From Pseudomonas sp. 10S4 (lineage in GTDB: Bacteria; Pseudomonadota; Gammaproteobacteria; Pseudomonadales; Pseudomonadaceae): 64,000 nucleotides of DNA. Below the pieces are notes generated by a model. It saw nothing but the letters and a program-made list of their open reading frames with translations, had not been told where the DNA came from and made no database searches. Shown in pieces: positions 54,303-64,000 of this stretch (position 1 is the first letter of the stretch; the number at the start of each line of letters is the position of its first letter). The translations under genes and the position numbers were made by a program. Location of the stretch: contig NZ_CP133774.1 in NCBI RefSeq assembly GCF_034344865.1, forward strand, positions 6,324,001 through 6,388,000, read 5' to 3'.

Positions 54303-56071
54303 CCACTCAAGCCTGGGTCCTGCTCGGGGCCTTTTTGCTGGCGCTGGGTTTGTTGGCGTGGCCGCTCGGGCGGTGGCTGACCACAGTAATGGAAGGTCGG
54401 TTTGCCTTCGGTGCGCGCATTGAGTCGCCGCTGTATCGCCTGGCCGGCGTAAAACCGGAAACCCAGATGGGCTGGCTGCAATACGCCCTCGCCCTGATCC
54501 TGTTCAACGCCTTGGGCTTGCTGGTGGTCTACGCGCTGCAACGCTTGCAAGGTGTGCTGCCATTCAACCCGCAAGGCTTCGGCGCCGTAACGCCGGACTC
54601 CTCGTTCAATACCGCCGCCAGTTTCGTCACGAATACGGACTGGCAAGGCTATAGCGGCGAGTCGACGATGAGCTACCTGACACAAATGCTCGCGTTGACG
54701 GTGCAGAACTTCCTGTCGGCCGCCACCGGCATCGTGGTGGCCGTGGCCCTGATTCGCGGCTTCGCCCGCCACAGCGCCACCAGCATCGGCAATGCCTGGA
54801 CCGACCTCACCCGCATCACATTGTGGGTGTTGCTGCCGCTGTCGTTGATCTTCGCGCTGTTCCTGGTCAGCCAGGGCGCGATCCAGAACCTTGACCCCTA
54901 CAAGGACGTCACGACGATGGAGGTCATGCAGTACCAGAACCCGGTGCTCAATGACGCCGGCCAACCAAAACTCGATGCCCAGGGCAGCCCGGTCACCGTG
55001 GCCGCCAGCACCGACAAGCAAACCATTGCCATGGGCCCGGTCGCCTCGCAAGAAGCGATCAAGATGCTCGGCACCAATGGCGGCGGTTTCTTCAATGCCA
55101 ACTCGGCGCACCCTTACGAGAACCCGACCGCGCTGACCAACTTCTTTCAACTGATCGCGATCTTCCTGATTCCGACCGCGCTGTGCTTCGTCTTCGGCCA
55201 CGTCGTCGGTGACATCCGCCAGGGTTGGGCGCTGCTGGCGACGATGACGATCATCTTCGTGATCGCTGTAGTCGCCGTCACCCACTACGAACAACTCGGC
55301 AATCCACAGTTTTCCGCGCTGGGCATCGACACGGCGGCGGGCAACATGGAAGGCAAGGAACTGCGCTTCGGCATCAGCGCCTCCAGCCTGTTCGCGGCAG
55401 TGACCACGGCGGCCTCCTGCGGCGCAGTCAATGCGATGCACGACTCGTTCACCCCACTGGGCGGCGCGGTGCCGCTGGTGCTGATGCAACTGGGTGAAGT
55501 GGTGTTCGGCGGCACCGGTTCGGGCCTTTACGGGATGCTGATATTCGCGATCCTGGCGGTGTTTATCGCCGGGTTGATGATCGGCCGCACTCCCGAATAC
55601 CTCGGCAAGAAGATCGAAGCCTACGAGATGAAAATGGTCGCCATCGCGATTCTGGTGACGCCGCTGCTGGTGCTGTTCGGGACCGCCATCGCGGTCATGG
55701 CCGAGGCCGGCAGGCTGGGGATCGCCAACCCCGGCGCCCATGGCTTTTCGGAAATCCTCTATGCCTTCACCTCGGCGGCCAACAACAACGGCAGTGCCTT
55801 CGCTGGATTGTCGGCCAACACCCCGTTCTACAACACGATGCTGGCGATCGTCGCCTGGTTCGGCCGCTTCGGCGTGATCGTCCCGGTCCTCGCCGTCGCC
55901 GGCAGCCTGGCGGCGAAGAAACGCCTGGCGGTCACCGGCGGCACGATGCCGACCCACGGAATGCTGTTCGTGGTGTTGTTGATCGGTACGGTGCTGCTGG
56001 TCGGTTTGCTGAACTACGTGCCGGCGCTCGCGCTGGGGCCCGTCGTCGAACACCTAATCCTGATCAAGTGA
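54299..56071 (+). CDS. kdpA: KdpA, K+-binding membrane subunit
   Basis: 590 residues, about 10 membrane helices. KdpA holds the K+ selectivity filter. Filter-like P-loops with glycine motifs are visible ([57 protein letters not shown]). Start ATG 54299 follows GGAGGACTTCCT. Intact, unlike kdpB and kdpD downstream. Confidence 0.93.
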   Translation: MTTQAWVLLGAFLLALGLLAWPLGRWLTTVMEGRFAFGARIESPLYRLAGVKPETQMGWLQYALALILFNALGLLVVYALQRLQGVLPFNPQGFGAVTPDSSFNTAASFVTNTDWQGYSGESTMSYLTQMLALTVQNFLSAATGIVVAVALIRGFARHSATSIGNAWTDLTRITLWVLLPLSLIFALFLVSQGAIQNLDPYKDVTTMEVMQYQNPVLNDAGQPKLDAQGSPVTVAASTDKQTIAMGPVASQEAIKMLGTNGGGFFNANSAHPYENPTALTNFFQLIAIFLIPTALCFVFGHVVGDIRQGWALLATMTIIFVIAVVAVTHYEQLGNPQFSALGIDTAAGNMEGKELRFGISASSLFAAVTTAASCGAVNAMHDSFTPLGGAVPLVLMQLGEVVFGGTGSGLYGMLIFAILAVFIAGLMIGRTPEYLGKKIEAYEMKMVAIAILVTPLLVLFGTAIAVMAEAGRLGIANPGAHGFSEILYAFTSAANNNGSAFAGLSANTPFYNTMLAIVAWFGRFGVIVPVLAVAGSLAAKKRLAVTGGTMPTHGMLFVVLLIGTVLLVGLLNYVPALALGPVVEHLILIK

Positions 56072-56081
56072 GACCACGACC

Positions 56082-58162
56082 ATGACACGCCAAGCGTTCT
56101 CCTTGTTCGACCCAAAACTGATAACCCCGGCCATCGTCGATTCCGTACGCAAACTCAGCCCGCGGATCCAGTGGCGCAACCCGGTGATGTTCGTCGTCTA
56201 CATCGGCGCAATCATTACCAGCGCCCTGTGGGTCCAGGCCCTGCGTGGCCAGGGTGAAGCCAGCGCCGGGTTCATCCTCGCGATTGCCTTGTGGCTGTGG
56301 TTCACCGTGCTGTTCGCCAACTTCGCCGAAGCCCTGGCCGAGGGCCGCAGCAAAGCCCAGGCAGCCTCGCTGCGGGACCTGAAAAAGGAAACCTGGGCGA
56401 AGAAACTGCGCGAACCGCACTACGGCGCCGAGTGGCAATTAGCGCAATCGAGCGGCCTGTGCAAAGGCGATGTGGTGGTGGTCGAGGCCGGCGACCTGGG
56501 CGACTCGATCATCCCCGCCGACGGTGAAGTGATCGAAGGCGCCGCCTCGGTGGACGAGTCCGCGATTACCGGCGAATCGGCCCCGGTGATCCGCGAATGT
56601 GGCGGCGATTTTTCAGCCGTGACCGGCGGTACTCGCGTGCTTTCCGACTGGATCGTGGTGCGCAGTGACCACCAACCCCGGGCGAGACCTTCGTCGACCG
56701 CATGATCGCCCTTGTCGAAAACGCCAAACGGCAAAAAACCCCGAATGAAATCGCCCTATCCATCCTGCTGGTCGCACTGACCATCGTATTCCTCGGCGTG
56801 ACCGTGACGTTGCTGCCCTTCTCGCTGTTCGGAGTCGCGGTGGCCCAGGCCGGGACGCCGGTTTCGATCACCGTGTTGATCTCGCTGCTGGTCTGCCTGA
56901 TTCCCACCACCATTGCCGGTCTGCTGTCGGCGGTCGGTGTGGCGGGCATGAGCAGGATGATGGAAGCCAACGTCATCGCCACCTCTGGCCGGGCTGTTGA
57001 GGCGGCCGGTGATGTCGACGTTCTGTTGCTCGACAAGACCGGGACCATCACCCTCGGCAACCGCCACGCCTCGGCATTTTTACCGGCACCGGGAGTCAAG
57101 GAAGCGGAACTGGTGGACGTGGCACAACTCGCCTCCCTGGCCGATGAAACCCCTGAAGGCCGCAGCATCGTGGTGCTGGCCAAACAACGCTTCAACCTGC
57201 GCGAACGCGACATCGCGGCGCTCGACGCGCACTTTGTGCACTTTTCTGCGCTGACTCGCATGAGCGGCGTCGACATGGGCACTCGCCAACTGCGCAAAGG
57301 CGCGGGCGAAGCGATCCTGCGGCACGTCCAAAGCCTGGGCGGCCACTTCCCGGAGGCGGTGCAAACCCTCGTCGACGAAGTCGCGCGCCGGGGCAGCACG
57401 CCGCTGGTGGTCGCCGACGGCGCCAAAGTGTTGGGCGTGATCGAACTCAAGGACATCGTCAAAGGCGGGATCAAGGAACGTTTCGTCGAGCTGCGGCGCA
57501 TGGGGATCAAAACCGTCATGGTCACCGGCGACAACCGGATCACCGCTGCGGCCATCGCCGCCGAGGCCGGTGTCGATGACTTTCTGGCGGAAGCCACGCC
57601 GGAACAAAAACTCGAGCTGATCCGCCGCTACCAGGCCGAAGGCCGGTTGGTGGCAATGACCGGCGACGGCACCAACGATGCACCGGCGCTGGCTCAAGCG
57701 GATGTCGCGGTGGCGATGAACTCGGGAACCCAGGCGGCCAAGGAAGCCGGGAACATGGTCGACCTCGACAGCAACCCGACGAAGCTGATCGAGGTGGTGG
57801 AAACCGGCAAACAACTGCTGATCACCCGCGGCGCCCTCACCACCTTCTCGATCGCCAACGACATCGCCAAGTACTTCGCGATCATGCCGGCGGCGTTCGT
57901 CACCACCTATCCGCAGCTCGCGGCACTGAACATCATGGGCCTGACCAGCCCGAATTCCGCGGTGCTGTCGGCGGTGATTTTCAATGCGCTGATCATCATT
58001 TTCCTGATTCCCCTGGCGCTCAAAGGCGTGAAATACCGCCCGGTCGGTGCCGCCCTGCTGCTGCGGCGCAATCTGTTGATCTATGGGTTGGGTGGGGTAA
58101 TCGTTCCATTCATTGGCATCAAAATCATCGACATGGCCCTGGCCGCTGTCGGTCTGGTTTGA
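56082..58162 (+). pseudogene. kdpB: KdpB, P-type ATPase subunit, frameshifted
   Basis: The N-terminal part ends with [23 protein letters not shown] (actuator TGES) and GTRVLSDW. The rest is in another frame and carries the phosphorylation motif DKTGT, the hinge [22 protein letters not shown] and the membrane part. The break is near 56664-56690, CGCAGTGACC...CCCCGGGCGAG, with net +2. Removing one A and one G restores [20 protein letters not shown] and 692 residues, the family length. KdpB couples ATP to K+ uptake. Probable sequencing errors. Confidence 0.88.
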
Positions 58163-58174
58163 GGGAGCACTGTC

Positions 58175-58747
58175 ATGGCCACTCTGTTGCGTCCGGCGTT
58201 GACCCTGTTGATTGTATTTTCACTGCTGACCGGCCTCGCCTATCCGTTGGTCACTACCGGGATCGCCCGACTGGTCTTTCCCCATCAGGCTGCCGGCAGC
58301 CTGATCGAACGGGACGGCAAAACCGTCGGTTCGCTGCTGATCGGCCAGGGCTTCAGCGATCCGAAGTACTTCTGGAGCCGCCCTTCCGCCACCAGCCCCA
58401 TGCCCTACAACCCTTTGGCCTCGGGCGGCTCGAACCTCGGCCCATCGAACCCGGCGCTGGCGGACGCGATCAAGGGCCGGATCGCCGCCTTGCACGCGGC
58501 GGATCCGGGCAACACCGCTACGGTGCCCGCCGACCTGGTCTACAGTTCCGCCAGTGGTCTTGATCCGCATATCAGCGTGGCGGCCGCGTTGTACCAGGCT
58601 GGCCGGGTGTCGCGGGTGCGCAACTTGCCGGTCGAAAAAGTTCGTCAACTGATCGGCGAGTATGCTGAAGGCACGCTGCTCGGGTTCATCGGCGAGCCCC
58701 GAGTCAACGTGCTGGCGCTGAACCTGGCACTCGACACCACCCACTGA
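58175..58747 (+). CDS. kdpC: KdpC, periplasmic-facing subunit
   Basis: 190 residues with one N-terminal helix (LRPALTLLIVFSLLTGLAYPL) and the conserved QGFSDPKYFWSRPSAT (about 60-75) and PADLVYSSASGLDPHISVAAALYQ segments. KdpC stabilises the complex. GAGGGAGCAC precedes ATG 58175, 12 nt after kdpB. Confidence 0.92.
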   Translation: MATLLRPALTLLIVFSLLTGLAYPLVTTGIARLVFPHQAAGSLIERDGKTVGSLLIGQGFSDPKYFWSRPSATSPMPYNPLASGGSNLGPSNPALADAIKGRIAALHAADPGNTATVPADLVYSSASGLDPHISVAAALYQAGRVSRVRNLPVEKVRQLIGEYAEGTLLGFIGEPRVNVLALNLALDTTH

Positions 58748-58773
58748 GCGCTAACTCACACACGGTGAGCTTG

Positions 58774-61470
58774 ATGGCCGAACAACGTCCCGACCCGGAC
58801 CAATTACTGGCGCAGATTCGCGAAGAGGAAGCGCAAGCCAAACGCGGGCGGCTGAAGATTTTCTTCGGCGCCAGTGCCGGGCGTCGGCAAGACCTACGCC
58901 ATGCTTGCCGCCGCTCATACCGCGAAACTGCAGAACATCAACGTGCTGATCGGCGTGATCGAAACCCACGGTCGCAGCGAAACCCAGGCGTTGACCGAAG
59001 GCCTCGAGTTACTGCCGCTCAAGCACGTCGTCGACAAGCAGCGCACCGTGACCGAATTCGACCTGGACGCCGCACTCACCCGCGCGCCGAGCCTGATCCT
59101 GATTGACGAACTGGCGCACTCCAATGCCGTCGGCTCCCGGCACCCGAAACGCTGGCAAGACGTGGAAGAATTGCTCAGCGCAGGGATCGATGTCTGGTCG
59201 ACGATGAACGTCCAGCACCTGGAAAGCCTGAACGATATTGTCGGTGGCATCACCGGCATTCGCGTCTGGGAGACCGTGCCCGACCACGTGTTCGACAACG
59301 CCGATGAAGTGGTCATCGTCGACTTGCCGCCCGATGACCTGTTGCAGCGTTTGAAGGAAGGCAAGGTCTATCTGGCGCAACAGGCCGAGCGCGCGGTGCA
59401 GAATTTCTTTCGCAAAGGCAACCTGATTGCCCTGCGCGAACTGGCGCTGCGGCGCACCGCGGACCGGGTCGACAGCGACATGTTGCAGTACCGCCAAAGC
59501 AGCGCGGTGAAACCGGTCTGGGGCACCCGCGATTCTCTACTCGCCTGCATCGGCCCTCATGAACAGGCCGAAAAAACCGTGCGTTCCACCGCTCGCCTGG
59601 CCGCCCAGCTCAATGTGCCGTGGCACGCCGTGTATGTGGAAACCCCGGCCTTGCAGCGCCTGCCCGAAGCCAAGCGACGCAGGGTGTTGGCGACGCTAAA
59701 ACTGGCTCAGGACATGGGCGCGCAGATCTCCACCCTGGCGGGTCAGGACATTGCTGAAGCGCTGGTCAAGTACGCGCGCCAGCACAATCTGTCCAAGGTT
59801 GTGCTCGGACGTGACGAGCAACCACGACGGCGGTTCTGGCGTCAGGTGCTGGCCGATCGGATTGGCGCGCTGGGCGCGGATCTGGATGTGATTCAAGTCT
59901 CACTGCCGTCGGGCAGCCCACGCACCGAAAACAAATCCGAAACCCGCGAAAGCCCGATCCTCTGGCCCGCCTATCTGTGGAGCGTCGTGTTGTGTGCGGC
60001 GACGACCCTGATTGCCCTGCCGCTGCTAGGCGTACTGGAACAAGCCAACATCGTCATGCTCTTTCTGCTGGCGGTGGTCGCCGTCGCGGTGCGCTTCGGC
60101 CGTGGCCCTGCGGTGCTCGCGGCGTTTGTGTCGGTCGGGGCCTTCGACTTTTTCTTTGTCTCGCCACGGTTTTCCTTCGCCTTTGCCGATGTCCAGTACC
60201 TGGTGACCTTCAGCGTCATGTTGGTGGTCGCGCTGGTGATCGGGCAAATGACCGCCGGCCTGACGTACCAGGCGCGGGTGGCGCAACGGCGCGAAGACCG
60301 CATGCGCGCGCTGTACGACATGTCGCGCTTGTTGTCCGCCGCGCTGATCACCGAACAGGTGGCCGAGATCAGCGCCCAGTTCCTGAGTGCCGAGTTTGGC
60401 GCCCGATCTGCCTTGCTGGTGGCCGATGACAACAACAAACTGCTGGCGCCGATGGTCACCGGCGATGCTCCGCAAGTCGACCTGGCCATCGCCCAGTGGT
60501 CGTTCGATAAAACCGAACCGGCCGGCTACGGCACCGACACCCTGCCCTCCAGCACCACGCTGTACTTGCCCTTGTCCGCCCCGATGCGGGTACGCGGAAT
60601 ACTCGCCGTGCAGCCTCGCGACACCACTCGATTGGTGGTGCCGGAACAGCGGCGCCTGCTCGATACTTGCGCGTCGTTGCTGGCCATCTCCCTCGAACGA
60701 ATTCACTACATCAACGTGGCCCAGGACACGACGGTGCAAATGGAATCCGAGCGGTTGCGCAACTCACTGCTCTCAGCCATTTCCCATGATTTGCGGACCC
60801 CGCTGTCGGTAATGGTCGGGCTCGCCGAAGCGCTCCAATTGACCAAGCCACCCTTGACCGGCGAAGCCGCCGAGATCGCCACGGCGGTGGGTGAATCGGC
60901 GCTGCGCATGAACACGCTGGTCAACAACCTGCTGGACATGGCGCGGCTAGAGTCCGGCAAAGTGGTGTTGAATCGTCAGTGGCAACCCATCGAAGACGTG
61001 GTGGGCAGCGCCCTGCGAGCGGTGCAGCCGATACTCGGCGGGCGTTCGGTGCACGTGGTGCTGGAGGATGACTTACCGCCGGTGCGCATCGATGCGGTGC
61101 TGATCGAACGCATCCTGATCAACCTGATCGAAAACGCCGTCAAATACACCCCGCCCGCCACCACCCTCGACCTCGGCGCCAGAGCCACGCCGGACCATTT
61201 CGAGGTGTGGGTCGCCGATGAAGGCCCGGGGCTGCCCCACGGTCACGAAGAGGCGATCTTCAACAAATTCATGCGCGGCAAAAGGAAAGCTCGATACCCG
61301 GCGTCGGCCTCGGCCTGGCCATCTGCCGGGCCATTGCCCAGGCGCATGACGGGACCATCACCGGCGTCACCCGGCCCGAGGGCGGTGCCTGCTTCACGTT
61401 ACGTCTGCCCCGTGAAACGCCTCCCGTCATCGAACCCTTTGCCCAGCAAACTGACGAGGAACAGCCATGA
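58774..61470 (+). pseudogene. kdpD: KdpD, K+ sensor histidine kinase, two indels
   Basis: The first 36 codons end in KIFFGASAGRRQ and lose the frame at GGG 58879-58881. One G fewer gives ASAGVGKTYAMLAAAHTAK, the Walker A. The second break is at AAAA 61280-61283, where one more A restores RGKKESSIPGVGLGLAICRAI (G box). Undoing both yields 898 residues, as in other KdpD: N-terminal KdpD and Usp domains, four membrane helices, GAF, then HisKA (SHDLRTPLSV, His codon at 60785) and ATPase. Start ATG 58774 over GTG 58765; the stop overlaps kdpE by 4 nt. Confidence 0.88.
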
Positions 61471-62156
61471 CCGAATCAGTGCCGCACGTCCTGATCATCG
61501 AGGACGAAAAGGAAATCCGCCGCTTCGTGCGCATGGCCCTGCAAGCCGAAGGCCTGGAAGTTCATGAAGCCGACACCTTTCACCGAGGCCTCATCGACGC
61601 AGGTACGCGCCGCCCCGACCTGATCATCCTCGACCTCGGCCTGCCCGACGGCGACGGCATCGACCTGATCCGCGATGTGCGCAGCTGGTCGCCGGTGCCG
61701 ATCATCGTGCTGTCTGCCCGAGGTAGTGAATCAGACAAAATCCTCGCCCTCGACACCGGCGCTGACGACTATCTGGTGAAGCCGTTTGGTACCGGCGAAC
61801 TGCTCGCCCGAGTCCGCGCGCTGCTGCGGCGGCAGGCGAAAGATGCCGACAACAATTCCGTGCTGAGCTTCGGCGAGGTGCGCATCGATATCGAACGGCG
61901 CGTGGTGGAACGCTCTGGTGCACCGCTGCATCTGACGCCGCTGGAGTATCGGTTGCTGGTGCACCTTTGCTCACATCCGAATCGGGTGCTGACGCATTTG
62001 CAACTGTTGAAAGCGGTGTGGGGGCCATCGCATACCACCGATACGCCATATCTGCGGGTGTTTATGGGTGGGTTGAGGAAGAAGGTTGAGATGGACCCTT
62101 CGCAGCCGCGGCATTTGGTGACGGAGACGGGGGTTGGGTATCGGTTTATTCCGTGA
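61467..62156 (+). CDS. kdpE: KdpE, response regulator
   Basis: 229 residues. Receiver domain with phosphoacceptor Asp56 in LIILDLGLPDGDG, acidic pair IEDEKE and Lys in YLVKPFGTGELLAR; OmpR-type winged helix at about 125-229 (LTPLEYRLLVHLCSHPNRVLTHLQLLKAVWG). Overlaps kdpD by ATGA. Expected to bind the 11-bp direct repeat at 54026 and activate kdpFABC at low K+. Confidence 0.93.
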   Translation: MTESVPHVLIIEDEKEIRRFVRMALQAEGLEVHEADTFHRGLIDAGTRRPDLIILDLGLPDGDGIDLIRDVRSWSPVPIIVLSARGSESDKILALDTGADDYLVKPFGTGELLARVRALLRRQAKDADNNSVLSFGEVRIDIERRVVERSGAPLHLTPLEYRLLVHLCSHPNRVLTHLQLLKAVWGPSHTTDTPYLRVFMGGLRKKVEMDPSQPRHLVTETGVGYRFIP

Positions 62157-62251
62157 GGTGGGGATTTTGGGGGGCGAGTCCATCATTGTCTTTCTGGGAT
62201 TTAATCTTCGAGCTGATATCATCCAGGCTTTTACACGCTGAGCAGAAAGAC

Positions 62252-62413
62252 ATGAATCGTCAAAAAAAACTACAGCAGTTATTTAAGGCTAAAGCCAAAA
62301 AGGCGAGTGCCAAATTGGCACCGCAAAGCAAGACTAAATACGTTAGTAAAGCTGACCGATTGAAACTGGCGGCTGAATCCAGTGATGACTCAGTCGTTTC
62401 CGCTGAGAGCTGA
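62252..62413 (+). CDS. DUF2986 family small basic protein
   Basis: 53 residues starting at ATG 62252, Lys-rich (NRQKKLQQLFKAKAKKASAK, then KYVSKADRLKLAA), matching the short DUF2986 family. Possibly nucleic-acid associated by charge, function unknown. Weak ribosome site GCAGAAAG. Confidence 0.7.
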   Translation: MNRQKKLQQLFKAKAKKASAKLAPQSKTKYVSKADRLKLAAESSDDSVVSAES

Positions 62414-62561
62414 TCTGTAGAGCTTAAGCACCAGCGGAATCTACAAATCTGGTTGGGCCAGGCATTCCGATGGCACCTACCACGAGGACGCGGCCTGACA
62501 ATTCATTCAAGCCGAAGCCGCTTCCTGCCGCGCCCAACCTCGGTGGGGCACCCGCCCTTGC

Positions 62562-63326
62562 TTAACGCATGACGAATCCGCCATCGACGGAAATCGACTG
62601 GCCGGTGACAAAGCTTGAGGTGTTGCTGCTCAGCCACAGGACGGCATCGGCAATTTCTTCAGGTCGGCCATGGCGGCCCATCGGCACACTCTTGACCATC
62701 GCCTCAAGCGCTTCGCCCTGACCTGCGGCGACCATCTGATCGGCCATCGGCGTCCAGATCAGCCCTGGGCACACGGCATTGACCCGAATGTTGCGCGCCG
62801 CATATTCAAGCGCTGCGCTTTTGGTCAGGCCAATGACGCCGTGCTTGGCGGCGTGATAGTTGGCCCGCTCGGCGCCGCCCACCAACCCACCGAGAGACGA
62901 GCAGTTGACGATGGTTCCGCTGCCCTGCCGGCGCATGTGCAGTAACTCGAACTTCATGCAGCTCCACACGCCACGAAGATTGACCGACATGACTTTGTCG
63001 TAATCGTCGACGGTAGCGTCAGCCATTTCCGCCAGGATGTTTTGAATGCCGGCATTGTTGAACGCTGCGTCCAGACGCCCGAAGGTGGCGACGGTCTCCT
63101 TGACCATGGCCTCGACCTGATCGACGTCGGCGACATCACAACGAATGCCAATGGCCTTAAAACCTGCGCGAACCAATTCCTCCGCAGCAGCCCGCGCCGC
63201 CTCCCCGTTCACGTCCGCCAAAGCGACCGACGCACCGGCCTGGGCAAAGGCCTTGGCTGTCGCCAATCCGATACCGGAGGCGGCGCCAGTGACGAGTGCG
63301 ACCTGATTTTCAAATGAAAAACTCAT
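62562..63326 (-). CDS. Short-chain dehydrogenase/reductase
   Basis: 254 residues from ATG 63324-63326 (AGGAATG upstream). Cofactor motif TGAASGIG at 13-20, NNAG near 90, and catalytic Ser143, Tyr157, Lys161 (YHAAK). Asp at the end of the second strand (LADVN) favours NAD(H). Glucose/3-oxoacyl-type SDR; substrate unknown. Faces two T-N11-A boxes and the 3' end of a LysR gene, which probably regulates it. Confidence 0.85.
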   Translation of the reverse strand: MSFSFENQVALVTGAASGIGLATAKAFAQAGASVALADVNGEAARAAAEELVRAGFKAIGIRCDVADVDQVEAMVKETVATFGRLDAAFNNAGIQNILAEMADATVDDYDKVMSVNLRGVWSCMKFELLHMRRQGSGTIVNCSSLGGLVGGAERANYHAAKHGVIGLTKSAALEYAARNIRVNAVCPGLIWTPMADQMVAAGQGEALEAMVKSVPMGRHGRPEEIADAVLWLSSNTSSFVTGQSISVDGGFVMR

Positions 63327-63422
63327 CAATACATTCCTCAACATCACGTTTGAATAGATCTGATGCAGTGCACGCTAACCAACACCGGCGGCAATGAATA
63401 CCGGGTGAAAACGAGATGCGTC

Positions 63423-63439
63423 GATGAGCAGCGCTCATC
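63423..63439. promoter_or_regulatory. LysR box 1
   Basis: Perfect 17-bp dyad GATGAGC-AGC-GCTCATC, containing T-N11-A, 97 nt before the SDR start. Confidence 0.7.
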
Positions 63440-63499
63440 AATCAGTCAAGCGCAGTGTCTTGAGGGGTGTGCAGGAGGATCTTGATGCGAGGTGAGATT

Positions 63500-63516
63500 G
63501 ATGAGCCATGCTCATC
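63500..63516. promoter_or_regulatory. LysR box 2
   Basis: Same dyad GATGAGC-CAT-GCTCATC, centre 77 nt from box 1. Two identical half-site pairs suggest two LysR dimers binding together. Confidence 0.7.
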
Positions 63517-63604
63517 GCTTCATGCGGTCTCGGGGCCGTCTGTTCGTGGACTAAGTAGGCTGTTGAATCGTCCTTTCAAGCAGGAGAAAAGGTCTGGTCG
63601 ACCT

Positions 63605-64000
63605 CTACTCCCCCAGCGGCTTCATTTCGCGGATCAGATCAATCAGCAAGCGCAGCCCCATCGGCAGTTGCCGATGGCTTGAATAGTACATATGAAAACC
63701 CGGTGCGAGACTGGACCAGTCATCCAGTACACGCTGGACCTCGCCGCGCTCGACCAGTGGCGTGATGACCGGCTCGGGCGCATACATCATCCCCGCGCCG
63801 TGGCGCAGCAGCGACAGGCCGACACGGGTTTCGTCGATAGTGATTGCGCCGGGCACAGCGATTGCCAGGTGCTCGGTGCCTTTGTCGAACTCCCAGTCGT
63901 ACATGCGATCATTGCCCAACCGTATGCGCAAGCACCGATGCCGGATCAAGTCCTGAGGGTGCAGCGGCACACCAAAGCGACCCAGGTAAGCCGGCGAGCC
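63605..64000 (-). CDS. LysR-family regulator, cut by the window end
   Basis: Only the C-terminal 131 codons are inside: SPAYLGRFGVPLHPQDLIRH, then HRCLRIRLGN, YDWEFDKG, TRVGLSLLRHGAGMMYAPEP and the end REMKPLGE. This is the effector domain of the LysR subtype that often neighbours an SDR or oxidoreductase. The N-terminal helix-turn-helix lies beyond 64000. Confidence 0.85.
   Translation of the reverse strand, partial: GSPAYLGRFGVPLHPQDLIRHRCLRIRLGNDRMYDWEFDKGTEHLAIAVPGAITIDETRVGLSLLRHGAGMMYAPEPVITPLVERGEVQRVLDDWSSLAPGFHMYYSSHRQLPMGLRLLIDLIREMKPLGE

Noticed and set aside
54221..56053. 610-codon minus-strand frame antisense to kdpA
   Set aside because: kdpA is unmistakable on the plus strand; the antisense frame has His/Gln/Arg-rich shadow composition.

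Overview
The window looks like a chromosomal segment of a fluorescent-group Pseudomonas. The evidence is the GC-rich coding bias, the REP/REPIN palindromes (cores like GTGGGAGCGGGCTTGCTCG), the OprD-family porin, the many LysR regulators, and families typical of the genus (DUF6124, OpdO-like porin, PtrR/Sad, DsdXA, Kdp). No rRNA, CRISPR array, prophage or intact transposase is visible. One tRNA-Gln (anticodon TTG) is present.

Layout. 1-5.1 kb: a small P-loop kinase, then an uncharacterised three-gene operon (TPR protein, PcfJ-like protein, DUF1266 membrane protein). 5.1-6.4 kb: a decayed LysR gene beside an AT-richer glycosyltransferase. 6.6-13.5 kb: hydrolase, DUF1801 protein, GST, cytochrome c, a possible structured RNA, small exported proteins, and a membrane protein followed by a PF04185 phosphoesterase. 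13.5-17 kb: polyamine-type binding protein, FAD amine oxidase and LysR regulator. 17-21.4 kb: small proteins and the D-serine locus dsdX-dsdA-dsdC. 21.7-23.4 kb: AraC regulator and an acetyltransferase. 23.5-32 kb: a 5-oxoprolinase-like operon (pxpA, biotin carrier, biotin carboxylase, pxpB, pxpC, NCS1 permease, OprD-family porin) with a divergent LysR gene. 32-36 kb: redox and DoxX genes, gene remnants and the tRNA. 36-39 kb: agmatine deiminase with an unusual aguB::deiminase chimera, and a LysR gene. 39-45 kb: Mug, Ppx/GppA, PPK2, a sarcosine oxidase-like protein, ParD-like/MAP, and chorismate mutase. 45-46.5 kb: repeats and a DUF6124 gene with a long leader. 47.4-49.8 kb: ptrR/sad. 50-54 kb: MarR-GNAT fusion, an efflux MFS and its LysR regulator. 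54-62.2 kb: kdpFABCDE. 62-64 kb: DUF2986, an SDR and a partial LysR gene.

Two themes stand out. The first is catabolism of small nitrogen compounds (polyamines, agmatine, D-serine, probably 5-oxoproline), with each block next to its own LysR regulator. The second concerns sequence quality: at least eleven otherwise full-length genes are each broken by one or two single-base indels, nearly all in homopolymers, and undoing them restores normal family lengths exactly. I read most of these as sequencing errors. Genuine decay is confined to the LysR remnants at 5.15 and 46.5 kb, the SnoaL-like fragment at 34.7 kb and the aguB::deiminase chimera.
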